A stretch of 64,000 nt of DNA from NCBI GenBank assembly GCA_021234155.1, contig JAJEKV010000071.1:6570236-6634235 (forward strand), given 5' to 3'. A program made the translations under genes and the position numbers. Positions 1 to 11,429 of this stretch are shown here, one piece after another. Each line of letters starts with the position of its first letter. The stretch's first letter is position 1. A model generated the notes under the pieces. It was not told the origin of the DNA, did not search any database, and was given only the letters and a program-made list of their open reading frames with translations. This DNA is from Isoetes taiwanensis (lineage: Eukaryota > Streptophyta > Lycopodiopsida > Isoetales > Isoetaceae).

Positions 1-110
1 TTTAACTGTCTCATCTTAACTGGACTCAATCAACTTCTCGCATTCTATCTCTGTGGTCCGGCATGAAAGGTCTCCCTTAACCATTGTAAAATTTACCTTG
101 TAATATTGTT

Positions 111-760
111 TTACCATTTCGGTTTCCTCCCACTTAAACTCGACATTGTTTCTAGAATTCTCGAGAGATCCTCCTGTACTGACTGCCTACAATGCTCCTC
201 TTTAGAATGTTGGGGAGAAATCATCAACCATTGCCACATCCTTAAGTAATCGCGGTGGAATTGGTCCAATACATAATCATCGATCCAAATTAAAGCCCGA
301 ATCAAAAGAGATGTGAAAGGTGGAGAGGCAAATGTTTTATGAATGCTATCATCCAACAATATGCAATTGCCCTCATATTGTGGGTATTCACTAAAACTCC
401 AGATAAAAGGTTTTAAGTACAATGGTTTTTCAGACGGATGGGCCACTTGAAAGGCATCTCTAAGCAATGGGTCCGATCCCAAATAAATACAAAGTCATGC
501 CTAATTAACCGGTGCTATGACATCCACAACTTCATTTACATTAACCTTGTTCATGGATGACCAAATTACAAGCCAAAGTGTGCCATTGTCGTCACAGAAT
601 TCCCCGCAGATGAGGGCCTTTAAAACAACCAATTTCTTGCTTGTTTTTGTAATCCACACCAAGGTCCACACGCATGATTGTTCCTATCAGATGTCCTCAC
701 TAGAATTCATTCACATCTAAAATAAGAAGTTTCCTTCAGAGGACTTTGTCAGAAAATTGC
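111..760 (-). pseudogene. FCP1/NLI-interacting-factor-like phosphatase domain (HAD superfamily), degraded or misassembled
   Basis: Read on the minus strand, this segment follows the order of a plant FCP1-homology domain. A KLLILDVNEF stretch (about 732-700) sits where HAD motif I belongs. It is followed by FKGPHLRGIL, then LWLVIWSSMNKVNVNEVVDV (WSS is the motif II position), then EKPLYLKPF, and finally CILLDDSIHKTFASPP (motif III/IV, the LLDDS-xxK-xxPP block). A plausible 3' splice site (ttttttgggcag) precedes the first exon base at 760. The family dephosphorylates phosphoserine, typically on the RNA polymerase II C-terminal domain. Motif I here reads D-V-N rather than D-x-D, as in some plant relatives of doubtful activity. 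Two stops follow motif I, one frame change lies before motif II, and two more stops lie before the KPLYLK block, so this is either a pseudogene or error-laden sequence. The last 123 codons (482-111) are open. Family call is fairly firm; function is uncertain. Confidence 0.62.
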
Positions 761-1046
761 CTGCCCAAAAAATATATAAAGTAAACAAACCTCCAAACAC
801 AAACACAAACAGAATTTGAAATAAATGCAATAATAACCACAACATTTTGATCAACCATTTGTTCAACATTTTGGTCTTGAAATGTTAATACCAACATTCA
901 AACATCTATAGTTAACCAAAGATTTTATAGACAAATTTGAATTGCCTCTAAACCTCCATAATTGCATTCATTTTGGTACCAGTGGTTTCCTTTTTCCGCC
1001 CTTCTTTCTGTCATTTCTAGTTCTTTTCATTTTCTGTAGAATTGTT

Positions 1047-1317
1047 TCAACTCAACTTCTTTACGCATTCCACTTCATTTGCCAATGCCCTTCTAAAATT
1101 GTACTCTCCCATTTCTCTTGACTCCTGCAGGTGGTGGTTCTTTGCCTTTAATGTTTTTTCCCTTCTTTCAAGGTAACCTCTCCATCTTTCCTTTTCCTTT
1201 TGTTGGTCAGCTTTCCTCTCCTCGGCGGTTATTTTGTACATCCCATTATCCTCAAGCACTCATCCTCGCTCAACAACAACATCCTGCCACTTGTATATCC
1301 TTCTGGATGCTTTTCTA
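1047..1317 (-). CDS. Charged coiled-coil-like exon candidate, upstream of the FCP1-like domain
   Basis: On the minus strand, a frame running from a ctag acceptor-like site near 1,317 reads KASRRIYKWQDVVVERG, has one stop, then continues as a 70-residue open stretch. That stretch is rich in K, E and R (AEERKADQQKEKERWRGYLE onwards, to about 1,047) and has coiled-coil-like heptad spacing. It lies on the same strand and 5' of the FCP1-like domain, so it could be an upstream exon of the same gene or belong to an unrelated broken gene. The KWQDVV start faintly recalls SANT/trihelix-type domains, but too little is present to assign one. I do not recognise the protein. Confidence 0.3.
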
Positions 1318-2365
1318 GCCCTTTGCCTTTAATCATGACTACAATGCATCTTTTCAAGACTTTTTCAATTCCATGGCACATAGTCTTCAAGAGGTAGAGG
1401 GACTCTACCAATTGAATCAAGTTGATTTGTAGGTATATCTACCTATATATCAACTATTTTATTTACTTCACACACATGCATGCCAAGCTCAAGAAATAAA
1501 TCCGATGAATTACACCCCACATACCTTTGCATTTACCTTCCTTCAACAAGGTCGCGACAGTTACATGGTATTCATATGATCACAACTTAAATCAAAGACA
1601 ATTTGTACCTATCATGAAAAAGTATAGGCCACAAGCACAAGAAGCACCAAAGGTGTATTCCCGTAGTCTTCGATAGTGTTGATGCAGAATGGATTAAACT
1701 TATATTCTTCAATTTCCGTAGCGATTAGAAAGATTAGCCTCGAAGTTCCAAATTGCCCTTTTCTCTTTGATCTCCACTTCCAAGGTATTCTTTTCCTCGA
1801 CGCCTCTTCAGACTGAGACTTCCAGTGGTTTTTAACTCCTACATAGCATTATGTCTCCATTTTAGGTGTCATCTCCACCCTTTCCTCAGATCAATCCTCC
1901 CCAAGAACCTCGAGCATTGTGGTCTTCAAATCCTCAACTTTCATGCTCTTCAAGTTCCACACCTAATTTTCATTAGACTTAGCCTCCTCGCAGCTAAACT
2001 AACCTCAATTTCATGCACCTCTTCTAACATGCTTCGCCTCTTTCATTCTCAAGCTTATTTTCATGTACTCTAATCAATTCAAAAGTTCTCTTTAAAGGTA
2101 GTGGTCTAATTTTGAACTTTCTAAGTAACTTTGCTGTGGCGGTAATCAAGGTCTTTCTGCTCAGACTAATTTATACTTCAACTTGATTCCAAAAAGAGGC
2201 TCCAATTCGATCTTGTGCTTTTATGTGGTCGAAATGGCAAGATCACAATTTTCCCATGCAGCATAAGCCACCGCTTTCTACTTCATTGTTTGCACATAGT
2301 TTTGATAATTTTTTCAACAATCATTCAATTTTCTCTAACCGTATCGGATCATGGAAACTTTCATC

Positions 2366-2640
2366 TTATTGCTCGGCCTTCTTGCCAACCGAGGCCCATT
2401 GTGCATCCTCGTTACATTCTCTTCCAACCATTTTTACTTTCAGCAGTCGCAACTCCTTCACCGTGAAAAGTCCATGAATGTCTATGAAATCTTGCTCCCA
2501 CACCGCCTCACGCATTGTAAATTGAACTATCAAAGGATCGCGGTGACTCGAATTATGATCAAGGAAGAGGATCTCAAACGTGGATTCAAATTGGGGCGGT
2601 ATCAAAGAAAGGGCGCCACGGAAAACGAGGCAAACGACGT
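2366..2640 (-). CDS. Unrecognised coding-like segment
   Basis: The minus strand has an 79-residue open stretch (2,605-2,366) with balanced composition, including PPQFESTFEILFLDHNSSHR and TMREAVWEQDFIDIHGLF. It reads more like protein than the surrounding DNA. No motif or family is recognised and no start codon or splice sites are convincing. It shares strand with the FCP1-like remains downstream, so an upstream exon of that gene is possible but unsupported. Confidence 0.2.
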
Positions 2641-3404
2641 CTCCTCAAAAAAATCGTCAATCGCCGGAATTTAGTGCTTTAGGTGCTTGCGCTTTCGCTA
2701 AGATTGGGATACTAATTATCAAATTTACACCCATTAAAGCCGTGACAAGGTATTTACAGTCACCCGAACAAAGACATCACCATTGTACATAAACATCGGA
2801 TAAAGTAACAAGAGCAATAACTTAAATTGCATTTCTAAAATCTTGGTAAAAAATATAAAACAGCTCTCAAGAATGTAAAAATATGCGTGTTATGTCCAAG
2901 CCAATGCTTAACATCTTTTTACGTAGTTTTAATTTTCCTTCCTCTTTATAAAACTTGCTACCATATCATTCTGGTTGAGCTTTGACCTACTCTCAACTTC
3001 TTTGGGGTGGGTAAGTGGTTTTTTTTTTCTTTGGGAGTCTACTAGTAGGACTGTCTGCAAATAATAGTGTGGCTCGCTATAAATGAACCATGTTTTCCTT
3101 TTAATTACGCTCTTCATCAGAATCTAATTTGGAACTTAAAGAAATCCAATATGGACTTTTTAGGTTAAATCAGGGCCATCCATCTTTTAGGGATAGCATC
3201 TAAATCGTAGAAGTTTAACAAAGTGATATGAATCAGTGGCATTCATTCTCTACAATGGACTCATCCTTAAGATGGGACTCAAGGTTAGGGTCACAGGTGA
3301 ACAAGAACCCTAAAAGTGGCCTTATATAATAACACATACAACCCGTATATAAAAACATTCATATAAAAAGCGTAGTATGTAACAGCTAATAAATGGCTAT
3401 AATG
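2641..3404. other. Gene-free stretch
   Basis: AT-rich sequence with no convincing open frame, RNA gene or repeat on either strand. It ends where the first copy of the A/B segmental duplication begins. Confidence 0.5.
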
Positions 3405-4173
3405 GGGTTTACCCTTTATAGGCCAATACCCACTTGCAGTATATCCATAACATGTGAAGCATTACATGGAGGCCAATCGTGCACACAAAGCTCCTAGACC
3501 TTAGAACATGAACTTAATTTTTCTAATTGCATGGAAGCACTCTAGTTCTTTTCTATAACTTGGCTAAAGATTCAAAGAAATCTAAGCAAAACATACCGAA
3601 CTAAAACTACTAAAATTTTGCTAAAGTAAACAAAGTATCTCTACAAATTGTGGTGACTTTGTCAAATGTTCTATAACTTTGGAGAATCTCATTTATATTT
3701 GGCTAGATTTATTTATTTATTTATTTGAAGAATATCTAAAACCAGCCCAAAATTTCACCAAAATGGGAAGAGTAGCCACACTTGGTATGCCTGCCACTTA
3801 GAATGCCTCCTTGGTGGACATGCAAAATGGATCTTCCATGTCAGCCTTTTGGCACCAAGCCAACTGTGTAGTAATGGAAAGTGATAAAGCAAGGCAGGAT
3901 AGAGTGATGTGATGTGCAATCCTCCTCCTACCCACCCTTCTTCCCATATCAACAAGGCTTGGCAGTATTGCAAATACCAAATTCGGTAATAAATGGGCCC
4001 TAACTACTAGAAGGTACATGGAATTTTGGTGTAGTTTTGTAGTTTGTAAATTGAAGCTTTGAAAGATTTAGAATCATATTGGGATTTGCATTCAAGATTG
4101 TGGCGGGCCCTCACATCACGGTAGAGTCGGAGCGGTCTCCCGTGCCTAATGCCGCATCACAATCCAGCTTCCC

Positions 4174-4673
4174 TACAATATAGAAGTCGGGGATTGATTT
4201 TACAAGAACTCGCTACAAGAAAAATTGAAGAAGTCGAAGCCAGAAGACTGGCTTCTGAGTTGCATTTACTCAGACTTTGAAGCACGCCCGATTTGCATTT
4301 GCCAGATCCGCCTGACGGTTCTGCGTGATCCGCTTGGTTTTGCTTGGTGGGTTTGCTCTGACCGCCGGGCTCTTTATGCCGCCGATCTCGCTTCTGGCTC
4401 TATGCCGCCTTCGAATCGGGTACGCATTCTTCAAGCTGGTTCTGATCTAGATTTCCTCTTTATGCGAAACAAGCCGCTTCCTCTGGCTTTACCAATAAAC
4501 CCTAACACAAGCCACAAATTTATTTAACCCTAAAATAAAACACCGCTAAAACCTGCTAGAAAGGTGTAACGCAATCAGGGGACTAATGGTATTCTCAAGG
4601 AGTACATGCCGCTAACGGTCGCCGCCAAATGCAGTAACTGTTGAGCAAAATTAAGACCTAACTTCTATATTGT
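4174..4673. mobile_element. Candidate non-autonomous DNA transposon with short TIRs
   Basis: ACAATATAGAAGT at 4,174-4,186 is the exact reverse complement of ACTTCTATATTGT at 4,661-4,673, and similarity continues weakly inward for about 15 bases. The right end coincides with the point where copy A resumes matching copy B, which lacks the whole stretch. The left end of the copy difference lies about 105 bp further left (near 4,069), so either the element is bigger than its TIRs suggest or copy B has also lost flanking DNA. No target site duplication is visible. The interior has a 100-codon open frame (4,225-4,527, plus strand) with no recognised similarity. Confidence 0.4.
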
Positions 4674-5449
4674 GTCGTTTACCTCTCCTCTCCCTCCCTC
4701 CCTCACTTCAAACAAAAAAGCACAAAGTTTTTGATAAATTCACCTTCATCTCTTGCAGGAGTAACAATGCTGCCATCAATTGCTTATATGTAGTGTTGAT
4801 TTGTCCCACTACAACTATGTGGATAGTGGACAAATCGAAAAATCTAGCATTGTATTTGTTATATCGAAATCTTTTACTGCTAGCTTAGAATATAGGCCTA
4901 CATCAAATATATACTTGCTAGGTTTTCACAATTTTGTCCCACATTGGTAGTGAAATGTGGCCCCTAAATATATCCCGAGATGAAATAGTATAGACAACAA
5001 ATCTAGAAAGATGTCCAGCTGCACATTGATGGAGTGGCTAGCCTTCAAAGGAGAAGGTTAGGTTTGACATGTGGGACTTGAATAAATGCATGGCAATATA
5101 CTGGACCTTGTTGGATATGTGATGTGGGTACGGTACAATACTTTAGATATTATTAAACATGTATCTTTATCCTTCAAAACAAAAAACATTATTAAACATG
5201 CCTTCACATTGAGCACGAGTTATGAAACTTCAAGTAGAAGCTTCCTCTCAATTTCCCATTACTTTCAATATAAAAGCTAGGTCCGCCATCCGCCTCCAAA
5301 CCACCTTCCATCTATTTGCAAAGCATTATCTTCTAATCCGGCATTCTGCCTCCTGCAATTTGAATTGGCAGGACAAGTTTTATGAAGTCACTGAAATCAA
5401 CGTTTGTGGGTATCAATCTAAATTCTTTTGTAAAATGGCTTATGAACTG

Positions 5450-5700
5450 TACAGATGGGATGAAATAGGCGCAAAAAAAGAAGGCAAGAAGAGGCCAAGT
5501 TAAGGTACCATTATATCGGGTTGTGTTCTATTACTTTGCGCAACAGGATTAACCTTCTCGCGGATGAGTATTCTTCTCACAAATCTTTTTCTTCTACTTT
5601 CAAGATCATCCAGCCATTGTCGTGGTTCCACACCCCCTGCTTCACTTTTAAAGGCTGATCATCCTTCATGGGTTCACTAAACCGTCTCCTCCCCCAAAAA
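5450..5700 (+). repeat. Internal duplication within copy A, first unit
   Basis: The block from tacagatgggatgaaat through tattcttctcac and the ttccacacc stretch is repeated at 6,670-6,960 (ctacagatggcatgaaat, tattcttctcaacc, ttccacaccg). Copy B has the block once (14,215-14,470). Copy A therefore carries a local duplication of about 1.2 kb period, flanking the candidate insertion at 5,700-6,470. Confidence 0.6.
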
Positions 5701-6470
5701 GAAGGGAAAAAATTATAGGCATTAAGTAAATAAGGGTGATAAAAATGCCTTCCCTTGGAAGGGCAAAAATTTATGGAACCTTTAAAATAAGGCAAAGATT
5801 TGAAAAGCCTTGTACCCCATTTAATGTCAATATTGGTACATATAGCATTAGTCTATATTTTTATTGTAAAAAAGCAAGAAATTCTATATTACCAAGTTCG
5901 AAAAGCAAAAGAAGAGCGAAAGTAGATAATGACATCATTCAATCAAATTCATTCTGTAATCAAATTCCACGCCTTAAGATGGATTGTGCATTTACTAGTC
6001 TCAAGGCAAATTTTGCTCAGACTTGCTAGCCGACGTGCTTTCAACGCAAGATATTGAACGAAATGCTCCAACATCACAATTGATACTTCATGTCGAATGG
6101 ACATATCTATCACAAAGAAGAAACTTGAACGCCATTTTAGTTGGTGAGTTTGGTGCAAGAACATGGAAGAAGTTGTTTGGTCATTCATTGCATAAGGACG
6201 GATTAATGCAAAGAGAGACGTATTGGGGAATTGTAGAAAGTTGTTTGCGTCTGATCTTAAAGTTATCTTTACCTTGTTTTGTTTATTACTAAACTCATGC
6301 ACATGTTTTGTTTCTATAAATTGTGCTTTGATAGATAGATGTTATTAAATTATGAAGGGCGCTTTATATCAGGCTATGAAATAAAAGCAACATAAAAGTT
6401 TAATCCTTCCCAAAAAGGCAACTCAAAATATGCCCTTAGAAAAAAAGTAGGGTCTAGCCTTATAAGTTGA
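5700..6470. mobile_element. Candidate TIR element inside copy A
   Basis: This roughly 770 bp segment is missing from copy B. Its two ends resemble each other as inverted repeats: the left end has ttataggcatta, ataagggtgata and atgccttcccttggaagg. The reverse complement of the right end has ttataaggcta, ctaagggcatat and ttgcctttttgggaagg. The match is imperfect with gaps, so the boundaries are approximate. The interior holds overlapping open frames (minus 6,302-5,949, 117 codons; plus 6,023-6,292, 89 codons), neither of which I recognise as a transposase. Confidence 0.35.
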
Positions 6471-6669
6471 ACTCGCTTGAGGCTCGCTTAATCCCTCGTC
6501 AGAGCATAACCGCCTCAAGACTCACTCTTTTCACTTTTGCTTAACTCAGTGGATGATTATGTATGAAATATTTGTGGATTTCACGACACCGTGCGTATAT
6601 TCAAGGCGTATCAGGCTTTGATGTGTACAAAGATTAGTGGTTTATGCCGTGAAATGAGCAAAGAGGCTA

Positions 6670-6960
6670 TGAATCCTACAGATGGCATGAAATCTACAAA
6701 AGAAGGCGCAAGAAGGGACCAAGTTAAGGTCGTTATTGGCCGAAATCCCGTGATCTTTACTTTTTGCGCGAAGATTAAATCTTCCTAATGGTATTCTTCT
6801 CAACCTTTCTTTTTCGTCCCAATCTTCAAGATCATCCAACATTGTCGGTTCCACACCGCTTTCATTTTGGGGCTCTTTCAACTCCTCGTTGAGAGCATAA
6901 CCGTCTTCCGCTTAGCCCCTTCTCGAAGTTCGATCATGACAGTGGATGATTAGGGAAGGA
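6670..6960 (+). repeat. Internal duplication within copy A, second unit
   Basis: Second copy of the block at 5,450-5,700. From here to 7,085 copy A again runs parallel with the end of copy B (gctttgatgtgt, gattagtg and gaagattaa anchors). Confidence 0.6.
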
Positions 6961-7085
6961 AATTTTATGGATTTCAAGCATATTTTACAGATATTTTGGG
7001 TGAACAGGGTTTTGATGTGTAGAGATTAGTGGTTCAGTGTTGTAAATGAGCAGAAGATTAACCATCATGGAAGATCCAGAATTCA

Positions 7086-7732
7086 GCTTTGTATAATAAG
7101 AGTTTGTTTCCATCACAGAATGTCTGGACATGTTATAGCCACTTTTAAATGGCAAAAATCACAAATTCACAAAACGCTGCATTTTTTTGGCATACTTATA
7201 CATGTCAAACACTGACTTGATATACCACTGATATGCCCGTGGGTATAAATATGTCACCGGCCCTCGATATTTACTCATGTCCAAATTGTTGTTGCAAACC
7301 AAGATCATCCGAATTAGCCGAGACGGTCCACCGAGGTTTCGCGGGTTTGCACTCTATTTTCACATCTTATAATGCTTAAATGGCCAAATTGTTCATATAA
7401 TATCTTCCCAGCTGAAATTTATTTATTGAAAATGGCTGGTACGTTCTTTCATAAGGTTATTTAAAGTATCCGCCGCTATATTCATCGACATCCTTGAATC
7501 TAGCGTATAATTCTAATATAACTACAATATCATAAATATATAAAATTTTGCCAACTTGATATTTTGTTTCATGAATGATTCTCATCCCCAACATCATGAT
7601 AATGCTTTTTGTTTTCATGAATTCATCATCATCAGGTGTACATCACAATCAAGTCAAAATATGGAGGATTTCCTTAATGTTTAGGGAGTGAGGCCACATA
7701 GAGATTTGTGTGAATTGGTACCAAATCATCAA
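7086..7732. other. Gene-free stretch
   Basis: AT-rich sequence with no supported gene, repeat or RNA on either strand. Confidence 0.5.
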
Positions 7733-7880
7733 GATAGATCTATCTAACGTTCGATGTTTGATAATTCAAATGCATTCATAGCGATAAATTATGCATTTCT
7801 ATTGGTTAGAAGATGGATCTATCTAACTTTGGATGTTTACGATAATTCAATGCATTCCTTAGCAATAAGTGCCATTTCTA
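7733..7880 (+). repeat. Short tandem duplication, about 79 bp period
   Basis: Two adjacent units each run gatctatctaac, gatgttt, gataattca, atgcattc, agcaataa or gcgataaatt, catttctaatgg. Internal divergence is about one base in seven. Confidence 0.65.
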
Positions 7881-10021
7881 ATGGATTCGAACAGTGCAAA
7901 ATACATGGATAAATATGTGAGGTATTTGAACTCCCGATTCTAGTTGTACTCGATTGCATGTAGGATACAAAAGAGGTGTTATTTTGGCGACTATGGATCC
8001 TTACTATCAAACTTTTTACTTCTTTTTGGGTTGCGGTATGTGGCAACCTTATGATGGAGAGGGTGGAGTGGCATTATAGAAGGTCTTGATTTATTTTAAG
8101 TTTGCCATAGAAATTACATTATCTGTGATTCGCAGTTCGCGATTACTTAGCAGGCTTTTTAGGGTTTTGGCTGAGACTTCGATGACACTTAGGCTGACCA
8201 AGATTACCGTTTGGATATACGTGGTGGGAATTGTTTAGGTCTTCCTACGCGGAAGATAGTGGAAGTACGCAATCCCCTCAGAAGCGATGGCGATGGCATG
8301 GGCGAGAGGCGTGATGTGACTTGAATGCGTCCAGCACATTTCCTTCTGTTGATCCTTAAAAGCGTGAGCGAAGCGGAAGTAGAAGCGGAATCTGAAACAA
8401 AATTAGAGATACATATCTGGCTCTTTTTCGAGGGAATATATCCAGATTCGAGGCTAGGCTTTGCTCTGAGGCTCTCTTGATGTTGTTGGAAAAATGTGTC
8501 AAAGGCTTGGCTTCGCTATCATTTTGTGGCTTTCTTTGTACCCTCGATATATCAATGCACGAAGAAAGGCGGGGAACCCGGAGATTCAAGTGCTCACGAC
8601 ATCGCGAAGAAGATTGATAATTGTTTATAAGAACTTCTGACGCACTTTGAATCTCTGCAAGGGGATGGCAAGAGCCTCCCTAGATATTTAATGTAATCTA
8701 AGCACGTCTATTTCGGATAAAGTTGTTGATTAGCCATCATATGCATGCGGCATCTTTTATTTCCTATCATTGTGCTTTTTGTTTTAAGCTAATCTTTTTA
8801 TTCTCTTGGAAGTCCCTGGAAATGTGTGGCTTCCTTAAGATCAAGAATTTGCTTCTTCATGGTGAGCATCCTCCAGCTGACATCATTTTAAATCACGGGG
8901 TTTAGAATCTGTGCGAGAGCTTCCTCATTCATTGATCTTCTCAAGTAAAGAAGCACACAGCTTTCCTCCAATGTACTTTCTTAGATTTGCTGGTAGGCGA
9001 ATATAGTAAACCACTCACCTAAGTCTGTATGTGTTCCATCACAAGCTAGCTTAACATCTTTACATCTGGATCCATATTTTTTGGTAATATTAAAGCTCCC
9101 TTCTTATGATATGGCCTCGCAACCTTAGAGGTCTTCTTTAGACATTAATAATTTCTTCATTTCTCTTCCTTTATTTCTTTTTGCAGGTCCATATGCCTCT
9201 CATTTAGTTCTTTTCCGGAGATAACTTCGATCGAGTTATCCTTGGCCGAGCATTTTCCCAATTTTAGAGGCGAGATCATAGCGGGAGAGGAAGGAATTAA
9301 TCACGTAATATTTGGTTCAAATTTACATTAAAAATTTTTGTAGTCTTTTTGTAGCCAAAATACTTTGCTCCCACATATTGTGGGCTTTCTTATGTAATAT
9401 TTGACTATGAGCGGTTTGGAACCGATGGATGGAAGGGAAGCTTGGCAAAGCTGAGAAAATGTCTCTTTTCTTGATGTGTTTCTATGACTTTTATGAAGCA
9501 CAGCATGTTTACGAAGAAGGTAAAGCCCGATTTGAAATATGATTAAAATTTCAAGGAAGACATGTTGCCTTTCACAGTCATCCATAGGATCTTGGACTTA
9601 CTCAAAAGCGAACGCAAAGGAATTAAGCATTTCTTCGAAGATTGCTTAGGATTGCGAGGTCATGGAGAAAAGACAAAGCTAGTTGAATTTAGCGATGCTT
9701 TTCTGGGAGGCTGAACTGGCCTGATGGCAGAAAATGTAATATGAATTAACATGTTTTACCAACAATGCGGTTGGTCATAGAGGACTTAGTCTATTTGACC
9801 TTTTCAAAGTTATAAAAGGCTGCCATTGACATTGTGCATTGCGGATAGCGACACAATTTTCTGGCGCCAAATATAGTGTAAGCTAATATTCATTTCTTAC
9901 CCTTGGTAAAAGCGTCTTGATGGCGCATTGCGTGAGTACCCAACATTTATTTATATCTGCTCTTTTCATTTTGATGTGTTAACTCTTGTTCTATGGTGAA
10001 GTTATGTAGGTAATAATCCTC
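7881..10021. other. Stretch with no recognised gene
   Basis: Open frames such as minus 8,589-8,356 (77 codons) and minus 9,585-9,328 (85 codons) are short and unlike any family I know. An agggttttggctgag stretch near 8,165 looks like a plant 5' leader, and a plus-strand ATG follows at 8,181, but the frame closes quickly. I cannot support a gene here. Confidence 0.4.
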
Positions 10022-10050
10022 AATAGATAGATAGATAGATAGATAGATGA

Positions 10051-10132
<82 letters not shown>

Positions 10133-10151
10133 GAATAGATAGATAGATAGA
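10022..10151. repeat. GATA/TATC microsatellite
   Basis: About 130 bp of nearly perfect atag repeats, broken twice by a gatgaatag variant. The minus-strand 74-codon frame rich in Ile, Tyr, Leu and Ser is only a translation of this repeat. Confidence 0.97.
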
Positions 10152-11429
10152 TTATTGTCCCTTAATACCACGGGCGAGTGGACTTATGTAGCATAAGGCG
10201 AGAGCTCCCTTCCTGAGGGCACTATAGCACATCATGCTGGTTTACAATGTAACCTTTTTGAAGGCTTTGCTTTTCTCTATTATTAATAGGCACCCGGCTT
10301 TCTCTATCAATATCTTTTATTTCGAGGCGTTTATCTCATCAAGTTCAAGCGAGTTGCGAGGCAAATGCTCACGTTATTACGCACTACTCACATAAAGGAA
10401 AAGGAATGCATGGGATGGTGAAAATTTAAATGAATTGATAAATTTAATTACAACTTTAAGCGCAAACTACGATAATTGTACAAAAGAATATGGGTCTTGG
10501 TGCATTTATCGAATATGTCATTATGGAGTAGTTACAACACAAGCGACTCATCCCTTGTCAAAGGCGGGTAAGGCCATATTTTTTGTCGCCGCATACAATT
10601 CGGGCTTCTATTGATTTCTACCGCGATCAAATGAAGGGATCAAAGATAAAAACAAGTTTGGCGATGCGATTCTTCATGAACAATAGCATAGAAACGTTGA
10701 TATGAAATTCGAATTTGTTGGCGTCGTCAATATAAGAGCTCCTCTAAGGGCAACCCATTGATGGAATTTACAGCATCTTGTTTTAATTCAAGCCAATCTC
10801 TCTACCCGATGGTTAACATGTAAAATGAGAATAGCACAATTGTAACACATTCTAATGTGTTGCGTTCATATCACGTTGCAACATAGCAATATAAAGTGGG
10901 TAAAATTTGGTTATAACCTCCTTATTATGACCCATACTCTAAATTCCCTATGATGTTCTATCCTATATAATACCATGGGAAGAGGAAATTTAGGTAAAGC
11001 GATTTCATAAAAGTTTCATGGCTACTTTTAGTAGGTGGTGAAGGTGTTAACTGGAAATCTTCAGCCTTAATGGCTTAGAACCTCCAGTTGCTTAGGCAAC
11101 CACTTTCGATCAAGAAGATTGAAAAGAATGCTCAAACTTTGTGTTAGAGGCATTTTCCCAAAACGGAAAAAATGACCCTTAGCAAAACATATGCCATTTG
11201 CAAGCGGACTTCGAGGTTTGACTTGCTTGTTTCCAATGAATTTAAAAATATACCGACACTCAAAGAATCTGGCAGATTTAAGAGTGAGGTGCAAAATAAT
11301 ATCGCGAGGAGGCCTCTCAAATTTGCATTTTGACCAAGTCAAAGGCTTAGTCGATGTTCCTGAGAACAAGGCAGATTTTGCAAATGAGAAAGAGTACAAC
11401 TCTTTTTAGGTTAGACACTTAGGGTTTGA
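10152..11429. other. Intergenic stretch with one unrecognised open frame
   Basis: The only frame of note is minus 11,399-11,067 (110 codons), with SFAKSALFSGTSTKPLTW near its start and LLDRKWLPKQLEVLSH at its end. It has no recognised domain, and the plus strand is also open for 72 codons across the same bases, so coding status is doubtful. The rest is AT-rich and featureless. Confidence 0.35.

Larger units (their letters stand above)
3405..7085 (+). repeat. Segmental duplication, copy A
   Basis: Copy A matches 11,430-14,645 in the same orientation and order. Shared anchors are tttataggccaatacccactt, gcacaaagtttttgataaat, gagatgaaatagtat, attaaacatgccttcacatt, and the final block around gtgatgatta with gctttgatgtgt. 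Identity is patchy. A has extra stretches near 3,470-3,510 and 3,580-3,740, one at about 4,069-4,673, and another at about 5,700-6,470. No conserved open frame spans both copies, so this looks like old duplicated non-coding or repeat DNA rather than a gene pair. Confidence 0.75.

Noticed and set aside
9947-10171. Ile/Tyr/Ser-rich membrane-like protein
   Set aside because: Direct translation of the GATA microsatellite.
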